Positions 12,883 through 26,300 of a DNA stretch of 64,000 nt are shown one piece after another (the first letter of the stretch is position 1; every line of letters starts with the position of its first letter). The stretch covers positions 15,574,694-15,638,693 of the forward strand of contig CM033119.1 of assembly GCA_019321725.1 (NCBI GenBank), written 5' to 3'. The position numbers were made by a program, and so were the translations under genes. The DNA comes from Paulownia fortunei (Eukaryota; Streptophyta; Magnoliopsida; Lamiales; Paulowniaceae). The notes beneath the pieces were generated by a model, which did no database searches, had not been told where the DNA came from, and saw only the letters and a list, made by a program, of their open reading frames with translations.

Positions 12883-13700
12883 TGTTCAAGAATATGGTCT
12901 TCCTGAAGACCCAAGTGGGGATGTTTCAAAAATAGCTGAAGATCTTGAAGTGCCTTCTAAGCTGAAATGGTGAAAAACCCCGATGGGAAATTGCTCAAGA
13001 AATGCCTAAACTTTGATTTTTAATGGTTTTCAAGCCAACATGGGGGTGAAAGAAATCAAGAAATGTAAGAAATGCTGGAGAAAGGCCAAAAGATTGAAAC
13101 TTTGGAAGCTTTTCAGTGAGAAAAAACCATAAGAGATAGGCTTTAAAGCATGCAAGCCTAATCTTGTGGATTTTGGAGCTGAACAAGAACTGAGTGTTGA
13201 GGAAAAAAGCCAGAAACAAAAGGGGGAAGTGTTTTGGCAATAGTGACAGAGAATGCTACAAAAACTTCATTTTGGATGACAATGAGAAAGAAAAGAGGTG
13301 AAGAGAGGAAAGGACGCGTGGGAGGTATGAAGAAAGCTAAGCGTCTCTAATACATGGAGACATTCGTATGGAGATTATAAGGGAATAGAAATTTTTGCAG
13401 CAGAAGAAAAAACTACTATACTACTCTACCTACATCCACAGAGAGGAAAAAAATAGAAAGAATGGGGAAGGCTATTACTGAGAAGAATAGTACAAAAGGT
13501 CCTCTACATTACATTCATTTACAGCTTGCAGCAAATGTTATAAAAGAGATTATAGAATTGAAAAAGATGTCTAGAGAGAGGGGAAAAGGGTAACAGCTCA
13601 ACACGTCTTTCAGATTGATTCTCAGCCCAAAGGGAATTGGAAAATCAAAATCATAAAAACACAAAACTAAAACCGACAGCACGTTCTGTGTTTAAATCAA
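12883..13700 (-). promoter_or_regulatory. 5' leader and promoter-proximal region of the CSLC gene
   Basis: This is the upstream flank of the CSLC start codon. On the minus strand it is pyrimidine-rich around 13270-13320 (CT-rich tracts like plant Y patches). I found no convincing TATA box at the right spacing, so the transcription start is not placed. An 81-codon open frame at 13240-12995 would be an upstream ORF if the leader reaches that far. Its product is Phe/Leu-rich with no known domain. Confidence 0.4.
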
Positions 13701-16290
13701 CATCTCCCCCCACCACCACCAAACCCCTCACAAAAACAAAACAAAAAAGGAAATAAATATGCCAATATTTTTTTTTCTCCTAATTTTTGTGCATGAAGAA
13801 AACAATAAAAGAAAACAAATGCCAATGAAATGGGATGGTTTTTTGGCCTTGGAAAAGGAACAAAAAAAAGACCAATCAATGAGGGGTGGAATACAAAAAG
13901 GGAGGAAAGGAAATAAGAACAAAAAAAAGATAGATCATTCAAGAAAGAAATTGAATATACCGACACTATGTTGTGGGCAATTGGCTTTTTTTTATTTTTT
14001 TATTTTTTTCTTTTTTTCTTTTTTTGTAGTACTATTTTTCCTCCCACCTACTGCTGCTTTTTGGATTGCAAACAGATACAACCCCAAGAGCCTGCACAGA
14101 AATTTATCTGACAAATGTATGTATGCCCCAAACCAAGAATTCTTCAACGGAAGCTAAAATGTGTAAACAAACATTTACAGGAAATGAGGATTTCAAGAGA
14201 CGGCATATAATACAAACAAAAAACCAAGAAAAATTGACTGGATTTATGAGGTAAAAACTATTTAATACGAGAAGATGGAAACTTCAATCTTCCTTCCTCT
14301 AAGAATTCAATTTTTCGTCGTGTGGGATAGAACTAAGGCGTGTGTTTTAATTTTGAATTTAGTGGGAATTAATGAACATAAATATAGAAAATAAATATGG
14401 ATATACACAAACCTTTGCCCTCATATTTCTTCTTTTTTTTTCCTTATATTTTTTGGGCGGGTGAGGGGTGGGGTTATGAAGATCAAACAACTTGGCAACT
14501 TAATCTTGCATTCAGAAGGGAAAAATAGTGCAAAAAGATTTACTTTTTTCCCTCGAAATTTGATGGTTTTAATGTGAAATGATTGTTGTTTTGTTTATTG
14601 TTTTATTATTCAAGTAGAAAAAAAAAAAGAAAAGATAGTTAATTTGTTGAATGACCTAGTCTCCCTTAGTGAAGGGTAGAGCGTTAACTAGAAATGGATA
14701 TTTTTGAATAGATGTAATTTTCCAAACCGGCTACTTGGTGTTGTGTGTGTCTACTTTGACTAGAATTTAGCATTATTTACGCTTGGCCAAAGACAATGTG
14801 CAAGCCAAAAACAATACCATTTTATCCTTTTTGTTGTTTTCGTTTAATGAAGCATAATTATTTATTTCTCCAAAATAAAATTGCTCCCTTATTTGCTATT
14901 TCGTGTGAAGTTGGCAATTTGGCGTTCTAGAAAATATTATATCATAAAATATTTGAACTAATAAATTTAGAATTAAAAATTTTAAATTTATAATAATAAT
15001 TTTATTGAATTTATTTTAATAATTTAACATTATATTGAATTTCAAATATTTAAATTTTATTTTGAATTATTTTTTAAATTATTATAGTGGATTTTGTTAG
15101 GGTTAGTCATTCTATATAAACTTTTTTTTTTCATTTGTATGTAAAGATAGAGTATGGAACCCTAGTCGTCATTCTCTCATTTTTTCTTCATCTTATTCTT
15201 CTGTTAGATTTTCTTCAATTCTTTTATATAATATTTTTATTGAGTAATCTAACATGTTTAAAATTCAATTAATACAGAATCATTTGAGTTTTTTTTTTTA
15301 AATTCAGATTCTTTTGACCAAATACAATTTAAGTGAATTAAATAAATCATTGTGTTGATTTTTGATTTAATATTCTTAACTATCCTGCTCGATTTTCTTT
15401 AAAACGAAAGGTATGTCGAATCATTAAACATCCCTGTAAAAGGAAAAACCATATTCATGACTATTTTAATAGGCATATCGTTGAACATTTTTGGAAAAAA
15501 AAAAAACAAATTAGATTGTAATTTTATTTTAATTTTTTTAACGATCTTGAATAGATTGTTATTTAAAGTCTTAGAAAACTAAATGAAGATCGACTCTTCT
15601 TCTTTTTATTATTATTATTATTATCTTTAATTTGCTCTTTAGGCTGAGTACCAAAAAAAATTAACAAAAATCGAAAAACAAAATAAAGAAAGCAAATGAT
15701 TGAACTGGTCAGTGTTTTTATATAGCGCAGTTGATTATTGAGAGTCCACCTTGAATGTAATTTATTTCCTATTTTTATATAAAATTTGTTTAACTTTATT
15801 GTTTTCAAAATAAAATACGCTATAAAGATGCATCATTAATAGCATATTTAACATTTATGATGTGATAGATAATATGCAACTACCAAAAAGAAAAAAAGAA
15901 GTGAATTTCATTGACTAATTCATACTTACGAGACATGTGATGTAAAAAGTTTAATATTATATTTATATCTTGAATTTCCACGAGAAAAAGAGATGGCAAA
16001 AATATTAAAAATAGAATATAAAATATTATTATTTAAAACAAAAAAAATATTTTTTTACTACATCCAAAAATCAAATATATCGTAAATATTAACTTCCTAA
16101 GCATGAATCCGCTTTTAGTACTAATTCATAAAATGATGGTTTTTGACCCACATTTTAATTTGTTGTGACAGTACGAGTTAAATTGGTTACTTAATCTCAC
16201 TATTCTATTTCTATGGTCACACCTAAAGAAATACTTTAAACTTAGTTGTCCTATGCTACATTTTATTCAGCAAAATAGTAAAAAAAAAAA
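13701..16290. other. Intergenic DNA, no gene seen
   Basis: The stretch is rich in homopolymers: poly(T) near 13987-14030 and poly(A) near 16277-16300. The open frames on both strands at 13697-14254 come from lysine- or phenylalanine-rich low-complexity DNA. No family, RNA gene or clear transposon end was recognised. The part nearest 13700 may still belong to the CSLC promoter. Confidence 0.5.
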
Positions 16291-16311
16291 AAAAAAAAAG
16301 AAAATGTTTTG

Positions 16312-16852
16312 AAGTTATATACTGCTCTTATTATCTTTTTTTGTGTATCTTAATATAATGTTCTTTTTTTTTAAATGGCATTTTTTTTCAAAAGTTTCTA
16401 TGACTTAAAGTAATAATATCATATTATTCTTTTTTTTCAAGTATTATTTTTAAGGACAAAAAAATAATTTTTCTTGGAAATTTATTTTTTCCGATTCTAC
16501 ATTTAAAATTTTTATTTTTTCAAAATTCAAATTTAAATGGATGAACATTACAAGTGAAGAACATTATATACTCCCATGTTCTAAGTTGAATGCTCTTATC
16601 ATCTTTTTTTTGTGTATCTTAATATAACCTTCCGTTTATTCAAAATGGCATTTTCTTTTTTCAAATGTTTATCTGACTTAAAATAATAATATGATATTAT
16701 TAATTTATAATTATTATTTTTAAGGACAAAAAAAATTAATTTATCTTGGAAACTTATTTTTTCGATTCTTACTTAAAATTTGTACTTTTTCAATTTTCAA
16801 ATTTCAAATTTCAAATTTCAAATTTAAACGGATGAACATTAAAAGTAAAGGA
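16312..16852. repeat. Diverged direct tandem duplication, unit about 270 bp
   Basis: Two successive blocks (about 16312-16562 and 16588-16852) share the same order of words: GCTCTTAT.ATC, TTTGTGTATCTTAATATAA, AAATGGCATTTT, GACTTAAA.TAATAATAT, TTTTTAAGGACAAAAAA and GGATGAACATTA. The second copy adds a TTTCAAA minisatellite near 16795-16825. No coding potential is seen. It is an old local duplication of AT-rich DNA, perhaps of a MITE. Confidence 0.65.
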
Positions 16853-17039
16853 CTAAAAAGAATCCACAAATTGAGTGATAATTTTCAATACACGGTGGTG
16901 TAAAAACACACGCCTTATTATAAGACTCTGGATGTGATGTTGTTTGTCATCAATTAATGATTTATATAAGGCGCGAATGGTCGAAAACAACCTCCGACAC
17001 CCTCTTCGATCACCGACAGCTTTTGGTCCAGGTGGCATT

Positions 17040-17872
17040 ACACTGCGATGTCCAATTTAGTAAATTCAACGAAGCATAGGCACGAAAAATAAGGGGGGAA
17101 AAAGAGTAACAGGACCAAAGAAAGAGGGGCCCCCACCAATTTCTAAATAAATTTAAAATATAAAAAAATATTAAATTAAAAATATATTATTTGAGTTTTC
17201 AATGAGTGGTGTAGTAATTTTAAGTTGTCAAAAATCTTTACACGACATTGGTAGTAGACTTGTTCTTAAGACCACGCTTTAAACTATAGTAGTGGCAATC
17301 TTGGAATTAGGGTTGGTTGACATAAGAGTATAATGTTGATTTTATTTAATTTAGACCCGACTTGATTTTCCACCAAGTTTTGATTTAATTTGATGTACTT
17401 TTGGGTCAAGTTGGGTTGGCTGATTGAGATTGAATCAACATTTGATGACCAAGAAATTAAGGCTGCGATTGTTTGGTCGCTTGCTCCATTTCATAAAATT
17501 ATATATCACAAATATTTAAAAAAAAAAATGATGTTTGTTGGTATTTAAGAAATTTTTTTGAAATTTTTTATATATCCACCTGTTTTTTCATAAAAAAAAA
17601 CATGTCATATCTAATATTATCATAACATTTTTTATCCAAAAAAAATCCATCCATGAAAAACCAAACATATTTTTCTTTTTCTTTTTTTTCTGTAACAACA
17701 ACCCAACCAAACAGTCTCAAAAGAAAAACATCACATTAAAAATTAATCATTACACTTTTTTATTTTAAAAAAACCATAAAAAACATATCTAATTTTACTT
17801 ATCATTTTCACAATTTACTTTTCTCATAAAAATTCTTTCATGAATAGATGTACCATTTAATCATAGCCTAAG
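17040..17872. other. Intergenic DNA with possible MITE remnant
   Basis: No gene is seen. A segment from about 17461 (GGCTGCGATTGTTTGGTCGC) to about 17720 (CCAACCAAACAGTCTC) has weakly matching inverted ends of the kind found in hAT-type MITEs. The match is partial and no target duplication was found. Confidence 0.3.
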
Positions 17873-18386
17873 AGTTTGTTTCGTTTCATTTTTAATCTTA
17901 TTCTTATGTTTCCAGCATTTTTATGGTTGACAGTATTGTCATAGGTTTTTTGCCTAAAAATAAAAATATGTTTGAGTTAGTCTTGTTTCTGTATTGATTA
18001 TATAGGTTTTTAAAAATTAAAATATATTTATTTTATATTATTTTTTATATAAAAAGACGTAAATATTAGTATGCCTAAAAATATATCTAATAAGTATAAT
18101 TATATTTCCAAAATTGAACAAAAAATTTTGAAAATAAAACTAAGAGATATCTCAAATGAAAATTAAAAAAATAAATGCATTTCTAGAATTTCAAACAGTA
18201 AAAATTAGAAAGATTCTCCTTGAAAATGAAAGTAAATAGTTTGTATACCTGAATAGTCAACATAAAATATAACTAATACAAACTATTTTTACTTTTATAC
18301 AAAAAAATTAGGAAAAATATTTTCAACCCTAAAAATATTGAAAACATGAAAATAAGTCCGAAAATAAATCCAAACAGGCTCTAAAC
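17873..18386. mobile_element. MITE-like element with long inverted ends
   Basis: The left end (GAGTTTGTTTCGTTTCATTT) and the reverse complement of the right end (GAGCCTGTTTGGATTTATTT) pair over about 45 bp, continuing into a shared TTATTCTTATG / TTATTTTCATG stretch. The interior of roughly 500 bp is AT-rich and noncoding. I found no clear target duplication, so the superfamily is not fixed; the TGTTTGG word is common in hAT-type MITEs. A related segment may lie at 22168-22545. Confidence 0.45.
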
Positions 18387-18461
18387 CTTCCTATCTAATT
18401 TAAAAACTATTCTGACTTAATCTTGGAGCATTAATATTATCATCAAAGAAATTTATCCCTT

Positions 18462-18505
18462 CCCCCCCCCCCCCCCCCACCCCAAAAAAAAAAAAAAAAA
18501 AAAAA
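18462..18505. repeat. Poly(C)-poly(A) compound homopolymer
   Basis: A run of 17 C (18462-18478), then ACCCC, then about 22 A. Such runs are unstable and prone to assembly error, so exact lengths should not be trusted. Confidence 0.85.
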
Positions 18506-18711
18506 CAATACATAATTTTACATTCGACAAAATTAGATGAATTTGAAATTAATATAGTTCGAGTGTTAGACCACATAAAATAGATCTAGAACTCCATCCT
18601 TATGCTACTGAGTCGTGGATGGATTATTTCTTGAAGCAAAAAAAAGTTGGACTTTAATTCATAAAAATTCTCTTACAATACTCTCCCTCTTCTTTCCACA
18701 CGTCATAATGA

Positions 18712-18755
18712 CAAATAAAAAATAAAAAATAAAAAATAAAAAATAAAAAATAAAA
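18712..18755. repeat. Microsatellite of 7-bp unit (TAAAAAA)n
   Basis: About six head-to-tail copies of a TAAAAAA unit. No coding sequence is nearby. Confidence 0.8.
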
Positions 18756-19105
18756 GAAGACTTGGCTAATTGATATTTGTAAAAAAGACTTCAGGGGATA
18801 ATATTTGGTTATCTAAATCTTCTCGAGGTTGATTATAAAAAAATTAAAACGCGTTATGGTAAATCCACTTAATATTATAAACAAAAAAAAAATCAACAAT
18901 ATATTATATTAATGAAGTTGATATTTATATAAATGAAGACGGGGAATCTACTACAATGAACATTATAAAGATTTTTGAATTACTTTCCAATGCAATTCAT
19001 TTGAACCATCTTTATGCCTAACCCAAAATATAAAAATATACACTAATTTTGGTCAAATCCTAGTCAAAAAATAAAAAATAAATTGTTTTGATTATATTCC
19101 AACAA

Positions 19106-19475
19106 GTTGGTGTTATTTTCTTGAAATATTTTCATGTACTCCAAGTAGATAATTTGTTTAGAGTTAACGTTATTCTACAAATACTTATTAAATATAAATT
19201 TAAGTATAATTATATATTTTATTATAATTTCACTAATTACAATAAAACAACATTGATAATAAGATTTTTATAGTTAAAAATATCTTTTATTAATCACAAT
19301 AAAATAATATTAACAAGATATTTACAATAAAAAATATCTCTAAAAATACATTATATTATTTTTCTTAACAAAACATTCAAATATATTTTTATTTTTCATA
19401 TAATCTATAATTCCATTGCCCAAAAATATATTACCCAAAATATTTTATTTTCAAAATACCTAAAGTAACACCAAT
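19106..19475. mobile_element. MITE copy A with TTGGTGTTA ends
   Basis: It begins TTGGTGTTATTTTCTTGAAA and ends in the reverse complement of TTGGTGTTACTTTAGG, so the ends are inverted repeats. The interior is AT-rich and noncoding. A second, diverged copy in the same orientation starts about 60 bp downstream. Neither copy encodes a transposase. Confidence 0.5.
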
Positions 19476-19531
19476 CAAGCCTAAGTCTTGCCCATTGAAA
19501 CAATTCTTTTTGCTGGAACATTTTCCTTCCG

Positions 19532-19823
19532 GCGTTCAGTATTATTTTTTTATGAAAATATATTTTTATTTTTTTAAAATATTTATTAATTGTTACTTTA
19601 ATTAAATAATTATATATTTTACTATAACCTCAGTAACAACCAAACAATATTGACAAAAACAACTACAATTAAAAATATATCGTAATACATATAATATCAT
19701 TTCTTTTCAAACATTCAAATATATTTTTATTTTTTAAATATACTCTAATTTAACTATCAAAATATATTATTTCAAAAATATTTTTTTTTCATATAAAGAA
19801 AAAATAACACCAAACAGAGCCTC
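19532..19823. mobile_element. MITE copy B, tandem to copy A
   Basis: It shares with copy A the interior words AATTATATATTTTA.TATAA and CATTCAAATATATTTTTATTTTT, and ends AAAATAACACCAAACAGAGC, the inverse of the TTGGTGTTATTTT terminus. The left end is more diverged. Together the two copies form a direct repeat pair of MITEs. Confidence 0.45.
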
Positions 19824-22160
19824 TTTCAATAATTGATTTTTCTTCTTTAAAGTCCTGTCTAATTTTTGTTATGATGCTGTAAGGTCAAAAAGTTTAATAT
19901 TCCGGTCCACCAGTAAAAGCCTAAAATAGAACGAAACTATCAAATCAACGAATATTCCACGTGCAGATGCTATATATATATTATTCTCACTTATTATTTT
20001 CTCTTGTTCTACTTTCTCAGAAGACGAAGATCAGCCATTTCTATGTTGGATTTATTGGGGATCGGGGTTTAATATACTTGATTTATTATAAATTATTGAA
20101 TTATAAAATAGTAATATATTTATTATTTTTTAATTAAATAATATTGAATGATCGAGAGTATTATAATCAATTTAGCCATGAATTTTAAGAATTGGAACTT
20201 AAGATTTTATTCGAAAATATTAAATCTTTTTTAACTTTGAAAAAATGACAATACTAATAGAAAATATAATTATGAAGATATTAATGAATTATATATCTAT
20301 GTTATGTATTTTTTCATTATACTCCATTTTGTTAAAAACTGAATTCTATATATACCAAAAAGGGAATGAGATGGAATTTCATTTTTTAACATTTTCTTTT
20401 TCCAATTTCTCTTTCTCACTTAAATCCTAATCCCAAATATAACTAATTTAAATTAATTAAAGACAACTTTGATCAAAGAAAATGAAAACACCATTTCATC
20501 ATTTTCAGTTTTCCTTTACACTTTCCTCTATTAATTATACAGCAAAAACCAAACAATCAGAAAATTATAATGTGTCTTGGTAACAATTATTATTGTGAAG
20601 AAACAAAAATTATTTTTTGTTAATATATATAATCAAGTAACATTATTACTTAATATTTTATTATACTTACTGTTTTACCGGGAGCGATTCATTTTCATTT
20701 CAAAGAATGAAATCACTCCATTATCCACTATTATAATTAGTACACTAGAAAAAATATAATTGCTACAATAAAAAAGGATATATTTTGTTTTTAAGGTGAA
20801 TAGATTTGAGCCTAAATATATTTATGGCACCTAAATAGAGAATATTAAATTGAAAAAAAATTGTTTCTTGCAATTGTTTCAATCTTCCCAGCTGCATGCA
20901 TTCCTTTATATTTCCATCGATATTTCGAAATCCTCAACTGAAATATAGAATTTTCAAAACGAATCCAACTTGTGGTTTCATTTCAAAGGATTTCCCAAGA
21001 AATTTTGAAATATCCTCAAAATTTCAAGGATATATCAAAATTTCTCAAAGAAATTCGATCCAATTCAAACTCAATTTTGTTCCTCAACATCAACCTTGTA
21101 GATAATTACACTCTTCAATCGTGACTTGTTGGCTCTGCGCGTTCTAGCTAACAACCAAGTGTTGGTACAAAATAAAACTCAATTGAAAAATGATAGCAAA
21201 CAAGTGTTGGTATAGAATAAAGGTCAATTGAATATAAATTAAATTTAAATATTAATATATCGGATTTACTAATAGAACCATGATTATGTTTATATAGTGC
21301 CTACGTAGTTGGTATTTATAAAAAATCGTAACATGTCAAATTATATGTGTATTTGAGTATTTTTGGTACTACTCATCTTAAATATACTCTTAATTTGTAT
21401 GTGTTTATTACGATTCCTTAATATGTAAGTGTATCACTATTACCTAATACATAATTTCATCTATAATGCCTAAGCTTCAATCATGACATTGTTGTAAGCA
21501 GAAAGTTGGCCTAGTCGAAACTAACTCCTTTAATAAAAAAAAATTATAAGAATAGGGTTGGATGATTCAACTTAATGCTTGTCATTGTATCTCTCTAGAT
21601 CTTGTAAATCTTACGTTCGATAATATGTGTTGAATGTATTTTTCATCATACACTCACACACACACACATATATATATACACATATAAATATATAAAATAT
21701 ATAGTGAGATACATACTCGATGCCCATTATGCACTCAGTACAAGTCACCGAAGTACAAAATCTCTTACACCCTATTAGTAGTTCAATAGTATTATTGTCC
21801 AAGTTCAATCACTACTCAATATTATGAGTTAAGTACTATTAATATCCTAGTAATAATTAGTGTTTTTATTGATATGAATGTGGAGGTTGGAGAAAGACCG
21901 ACTAATTGAATGCAAGGCCAATAGCCTAGTTACTATAATTGTGTAGAACACTCTGATGCCTTTCATAGAAGATAAAATTCTTCTGAATAATTAAATAAAA
22001 CTACTGTCTGATCTCTGAACACTAACTGAGAGGATAAGAGCTGAAATTCTTATCCAAACACAATACATATTGTAAATATTATTTGCTGGATAAAAGAATA
22101 TGCCATTGTTATATGATTCATTTTAATTTTAAAGTTATATTCTAAATGTAAGTGTAAAAT
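19824..22160. other. AT-rich intergenic DNA, no gene seen
   Basis: Only short low-complexity open frames occur. A short CA/TA microsatellite lies near 21650-21690. No transposon ends or RNA genes were recognised. Confidence 0.5.
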
Positions 22161-22167
22161 CTACATG

Positions 22168-22545
22168 TTTGTTTGTTTTCATTTTTAAAGGGTCTTTTTT
22201 TAATATACTTTCTTATTTTAAAATTTCAAAAATATATTTATTTTATTCATTTTTATAAAAGTACATTGTATTTTTACTTTCAAAATCAATTCTCAAATCT
22301 AATAACATTTTACACCTTCTCATGTATCTATTAAAATTTATTTTTAAATATACTAATATTTCACGTTTCTTTATGCAAAAAATATAATGAAGTAAGTAAA
22401 TTTTAATTTTCCAAGCTTATGCGGTCGATATAAAAATATATGTGATTCAAACATATTTTTACTTGAATACTAAAATCTAGTAAATACATTTTTTAATCAT
22501 AAAAATATAGAAACATGAAAATGAATTTGTTTGAAAATGAAACCA
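22168..22545. mobile_element. Possible MITE related to the 17873-18386 element
   Basis: The left end GTTTGTTTGTTTTCATTTTT and right end CATGAAAATGAATTTGTTTG form imperfect inverted ends similar to those of 17873-18386. The interior is noncoding and AT-rich. No target duplication was identified. Confidence 0.3.
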
Positions 22546-23079
22546 ATCCGACTAGACAAATTTGCACTATTTTTTTAATCGCAAAAAAAAATATTAAAAA
22601 TTGAATTTCACTGTTTTTTCCTTTTTCAATTCAAACTTTATTACTATGATTTGGTTAAGAGTTTTTGTAAGGAAGACACAATAATCTCATAATTTTTAAT
22701 AATTATTATTTTTCTCATTAAAATACAACTTTTATTTGTAGTCTTTATATTGAGTACAAAAACGGAATATTCATAGTATCATGGGATTGCCTCTCGTTGG
22801 AGGTTCGTAGGTGCCAAGCAAGGTGGTCACAAGGATCGGTGGATCTATTACAACAAATCAAATCAAATCAAATAATGGGGCCAAAATTTTATATATTTTT
22901 CAAGATATTTTAAAATAAAATTTCATATATGAAAATAATTGCAATCTTTCAAAATGACCTTTCAATTCAAATAATAAAGATAATAATAAAAAAATGTATA
23001 ATTTTTTTTTATATAATTTGGGTCGGATATGATTGAACCCAGAGGACGGAAGGACTATTAAAAAATGTAAAATAATGTA

Positions 23080-23300
23080 AGAAAAAGTAGTGGTGGCGGA
23101 CGTGGAAGACTGGGAGAGTGCTAGTTCAGGTGGAAAAAGTAGCATGATTAGCGCAGGGAATGACACGTGGACGGTGCTTTTTCTCTCCAAGTGTTTCAGG
23201 ATATTGAGGTACAGGCTGTTAGCCACCGCCGGCGAGCGGCGGGCTGGGGCCGTACCTCCGCGTTTTGCACACAGCAGCGCTTTCCCGTACTATGTACGGA
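23080..23300. other. GC-rich island with a short open frame, identity unknown
   Basis: In a very AT-rich setting, this 220-bp stretch is clearly GC-richer and contains a GCCGGCGAGCGGCGGGC tract near 23230. A 77-codon plus-strand frame (23090-23323) and a 108-codon minus-strand frame (23226-22900) both cover it. Neither shows a domain I recognise. A GACACGTGGAC word at about 23162-23172 contains a G-box core. It may be a captured gene fragment or a decayed exon; I do not assign a function. Confidence 0.3.
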
Positions 23301-26300
23301 TTTGTTTTTTTAATACTCTATAGTATATGTGAAAATTGATATTAAAAGGTGTTTAGTATTTGGTTTGAACATAAACCAATTAATTTATTTAGTAAAGTTT
23401 TTCACTTTTGTGTCAATACCATCAAAATTTATTGTTCTTATTTAAAATTCTTCATTAAAAACTCTTCAATTTAAATTAATGTTATTATTTAGAACTCTTT
23501 CACAAAAATTCTTCAATCTAAATTAATTAACTTATTTTTCATACTACGATCGATATCATTTAGATAAAAAGTATTATATTTATCGTATTTTCATCATTAA
23601 ATGTAAAAAAAATATTAGAAAACTTTTTGTTTTGATTTTGAGTGGAAAAGAGAAGGAAAGACGGGAGACATGAGTAATGAAGAACTCTACGACAAAATTT
23701 TTACGTAAAAAGTTATTAGAGTGACGAAGTGTTATAATATACTATAAGTTAAAACGATACAATATTTTTATTTTTGAGGAATAAAATGCAAAAATAACAA
23801 TATTTGGAGAGATGGAATGCAATTTACCTAAAAATACATTAAGACATTCATACATGTTATGAAAATATCAACTATGGTCGAAAAATAAAGGTGATGGATC
23901 AAACAGAAAATGAACATTAAAGAAGTTAAGCAAAAATATATATAATATGCATATATATGTATTTATATATTTTAATTATTATATTAATATAAATATGTAT
24001 TTTCCAATCATCATATAAAATAATATATAACAATACAAAAATTTGATGAAACACCATTAATAAGTCAAATACAGTGTCTCCTCTATCGAAAAACAAAATT
24101 AAACATACTTTCATTCTTTATACACCATAAACATACTTTGATTTGTGGTTAATTATTAGGACCAATAAGAAAAAAATGATAAAAAATATGTTAGTATATT
24201 AAAAAATTGTAAAAATATGTTGATTTCTTGATGATTATAAATTACACTTGATTGATTAATATAACATATTAAAAAAAAAAAAAAATACTTTGATGATGGA
24301 TGTGCATAACTTGGCCAAAAATCAAGAAATGAAAAATAAAAACAACATAAAAAAAATAAAAAAGTGTGAGAAATACTCGTGGAACAATGCGAGCATGTTA
24401 AAAACTGATGAAATGAGAAAAAAAAAAAAACAGATATTTAGAAATTTTTTTTTTTATGAATATGCTTTAATGATAATCAAGATCTAATAAGAAGAATATG
24501 CTCACCGTAAACGATCTTTTTGACAATGGGATGAGTTCTCTCAATGATTCAAACCTCAATAAAAATTAAAAGGCAGAAAAAGAGAGGAAAAATTGCATGT
24601 ATATATATATATAAGATTAAACAAAAAAGATAAAATTAAGAGAAAAAAATAATTTAAAAAGGTTCATACCTTCAAAAAATATCAAGTAAAGGTGATTTTT
24701 CCAATATTATGAACTAAAAGATTTCCTATACATATATTTAACTTTGTAAGGTGTAAGATAAAAAATTATTTGTTTGATTCTTTTCCCTTTTTAAAATCTC
24801 TTTTAACTACTAATTAAAATTGAGAGTCAAATTTGTCATTTCCATATTAATTTTATAAATATTACACCCAATAATTTTCCTATTTCAAAGGCTGTAATGA
24901 AGACAATTTTAAATTTTCAAAACAATCAAAAATAATTTTATAATATAACAAAAAATTCAAAATTTGATCAAAATTCCAGTCTACGATCAACCTTGCTATA
25001 ATACACACACACACACACAAACTCTTTCTGTTTATGATATATTAATGTTATTTCTTTTTTAAAGTGTCCTAAAATAAAATCGTCTAATATAAAAATTAAT
25101 TCTAAAATTATCGTATCAATTAAAGTAATAATATAACAAAAATATTCTAAGTAATAACAATAGTGAAAACTCTCCTCTAAAATTCCTACTATGCCAAACT
25201 AGACCTATAAACTAGGCCCAGATTACATAAGAAACGGGTTGTTTGATTGTGACAAATATTTTATGTGGTAGAGACTTACAAGCAAGAGCGTTTACATTTT
25301 GCATTTTTAGATTATGATCATTGTCAGACTACAAGATTTTACATGTATTTTTATTGTAAAACAAGTTGAGAAATTATTATCAATTTAATATAGAAGGTTG
25401 TGATTTTATTGTATTGCAGAAAATTATCTGAAGCCCCAGATATTTAATATTATCAATTTAATATTTGTTATCTCAGTTAATATTATTTGATTGATTTTTT
25501 CAAAAAATTAACTAAATTATCTATGGTTTTACTGAAAAAAATAATTAATTAACAAATCAACCATAAAAAAGATTTTTTTTTTTTTTTTGGGTGGGGGGTA
25601 GGATGGGTCGTGGGGGAGTGTGAGGAGAAGAAGGAAAATGGAGGTTACATAAAATAAGCCCACAATTTTAAATTTTGTCCAAACATAATTTTTTAGGTTC
25701 TTTAGTTTCGATTATGGACAACACAAATTTTGAGTTGTTCTGTAATCCAAATACCTTTAAAAAAAATCCTATATTTCAAAATTTTAAAAATAATTATTTA
25801 ATAAGAGAAATCTATTATATATATATTTGAACGAATCTATCTTTTCATAAATTTCTACAATTTATAAGATATTAAAATTTATTTTAAAATCAAATTCTTG
25901 ATGTATTTGGATAGAATAAAATCAATGAACTTATAAGATCCTTGGAATGGTTAATTTGCAATTTATACAATAAAACTAAAAGAGTTGTTGAGATCTCCAA
26001 CAATAAATTAAAATTTCTCACCTTTTCTCAAGCTCCTAGCATCTTAATACTGAAGTTCATAAGCCAATTTGCATAAGCTATTAATCATCCTATAAAATAT
26101 TCTAAGAAAATTTTAACAGCTTCAGTTTTATAATTTGCGTAATCATATCTAGTTTTTTTTAGTAATTACACTTGAATGGCTTAATTAAGTTTTCTTTAAT
26201 ATGATCCTAATATATTTAATGACAATAACAAATATTTCTTCCCATGATAGGGATCATTTGTGGATCCCATGGTCGGCTAATTAATTATTCTCTTAATTTA

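Noticed and set aside
13697..14254. Lys- and Phe-rich frames on both strands near 14 kb
   Set aside because: They are produced by A/T homopolymers on opposite strands; no conserved features.
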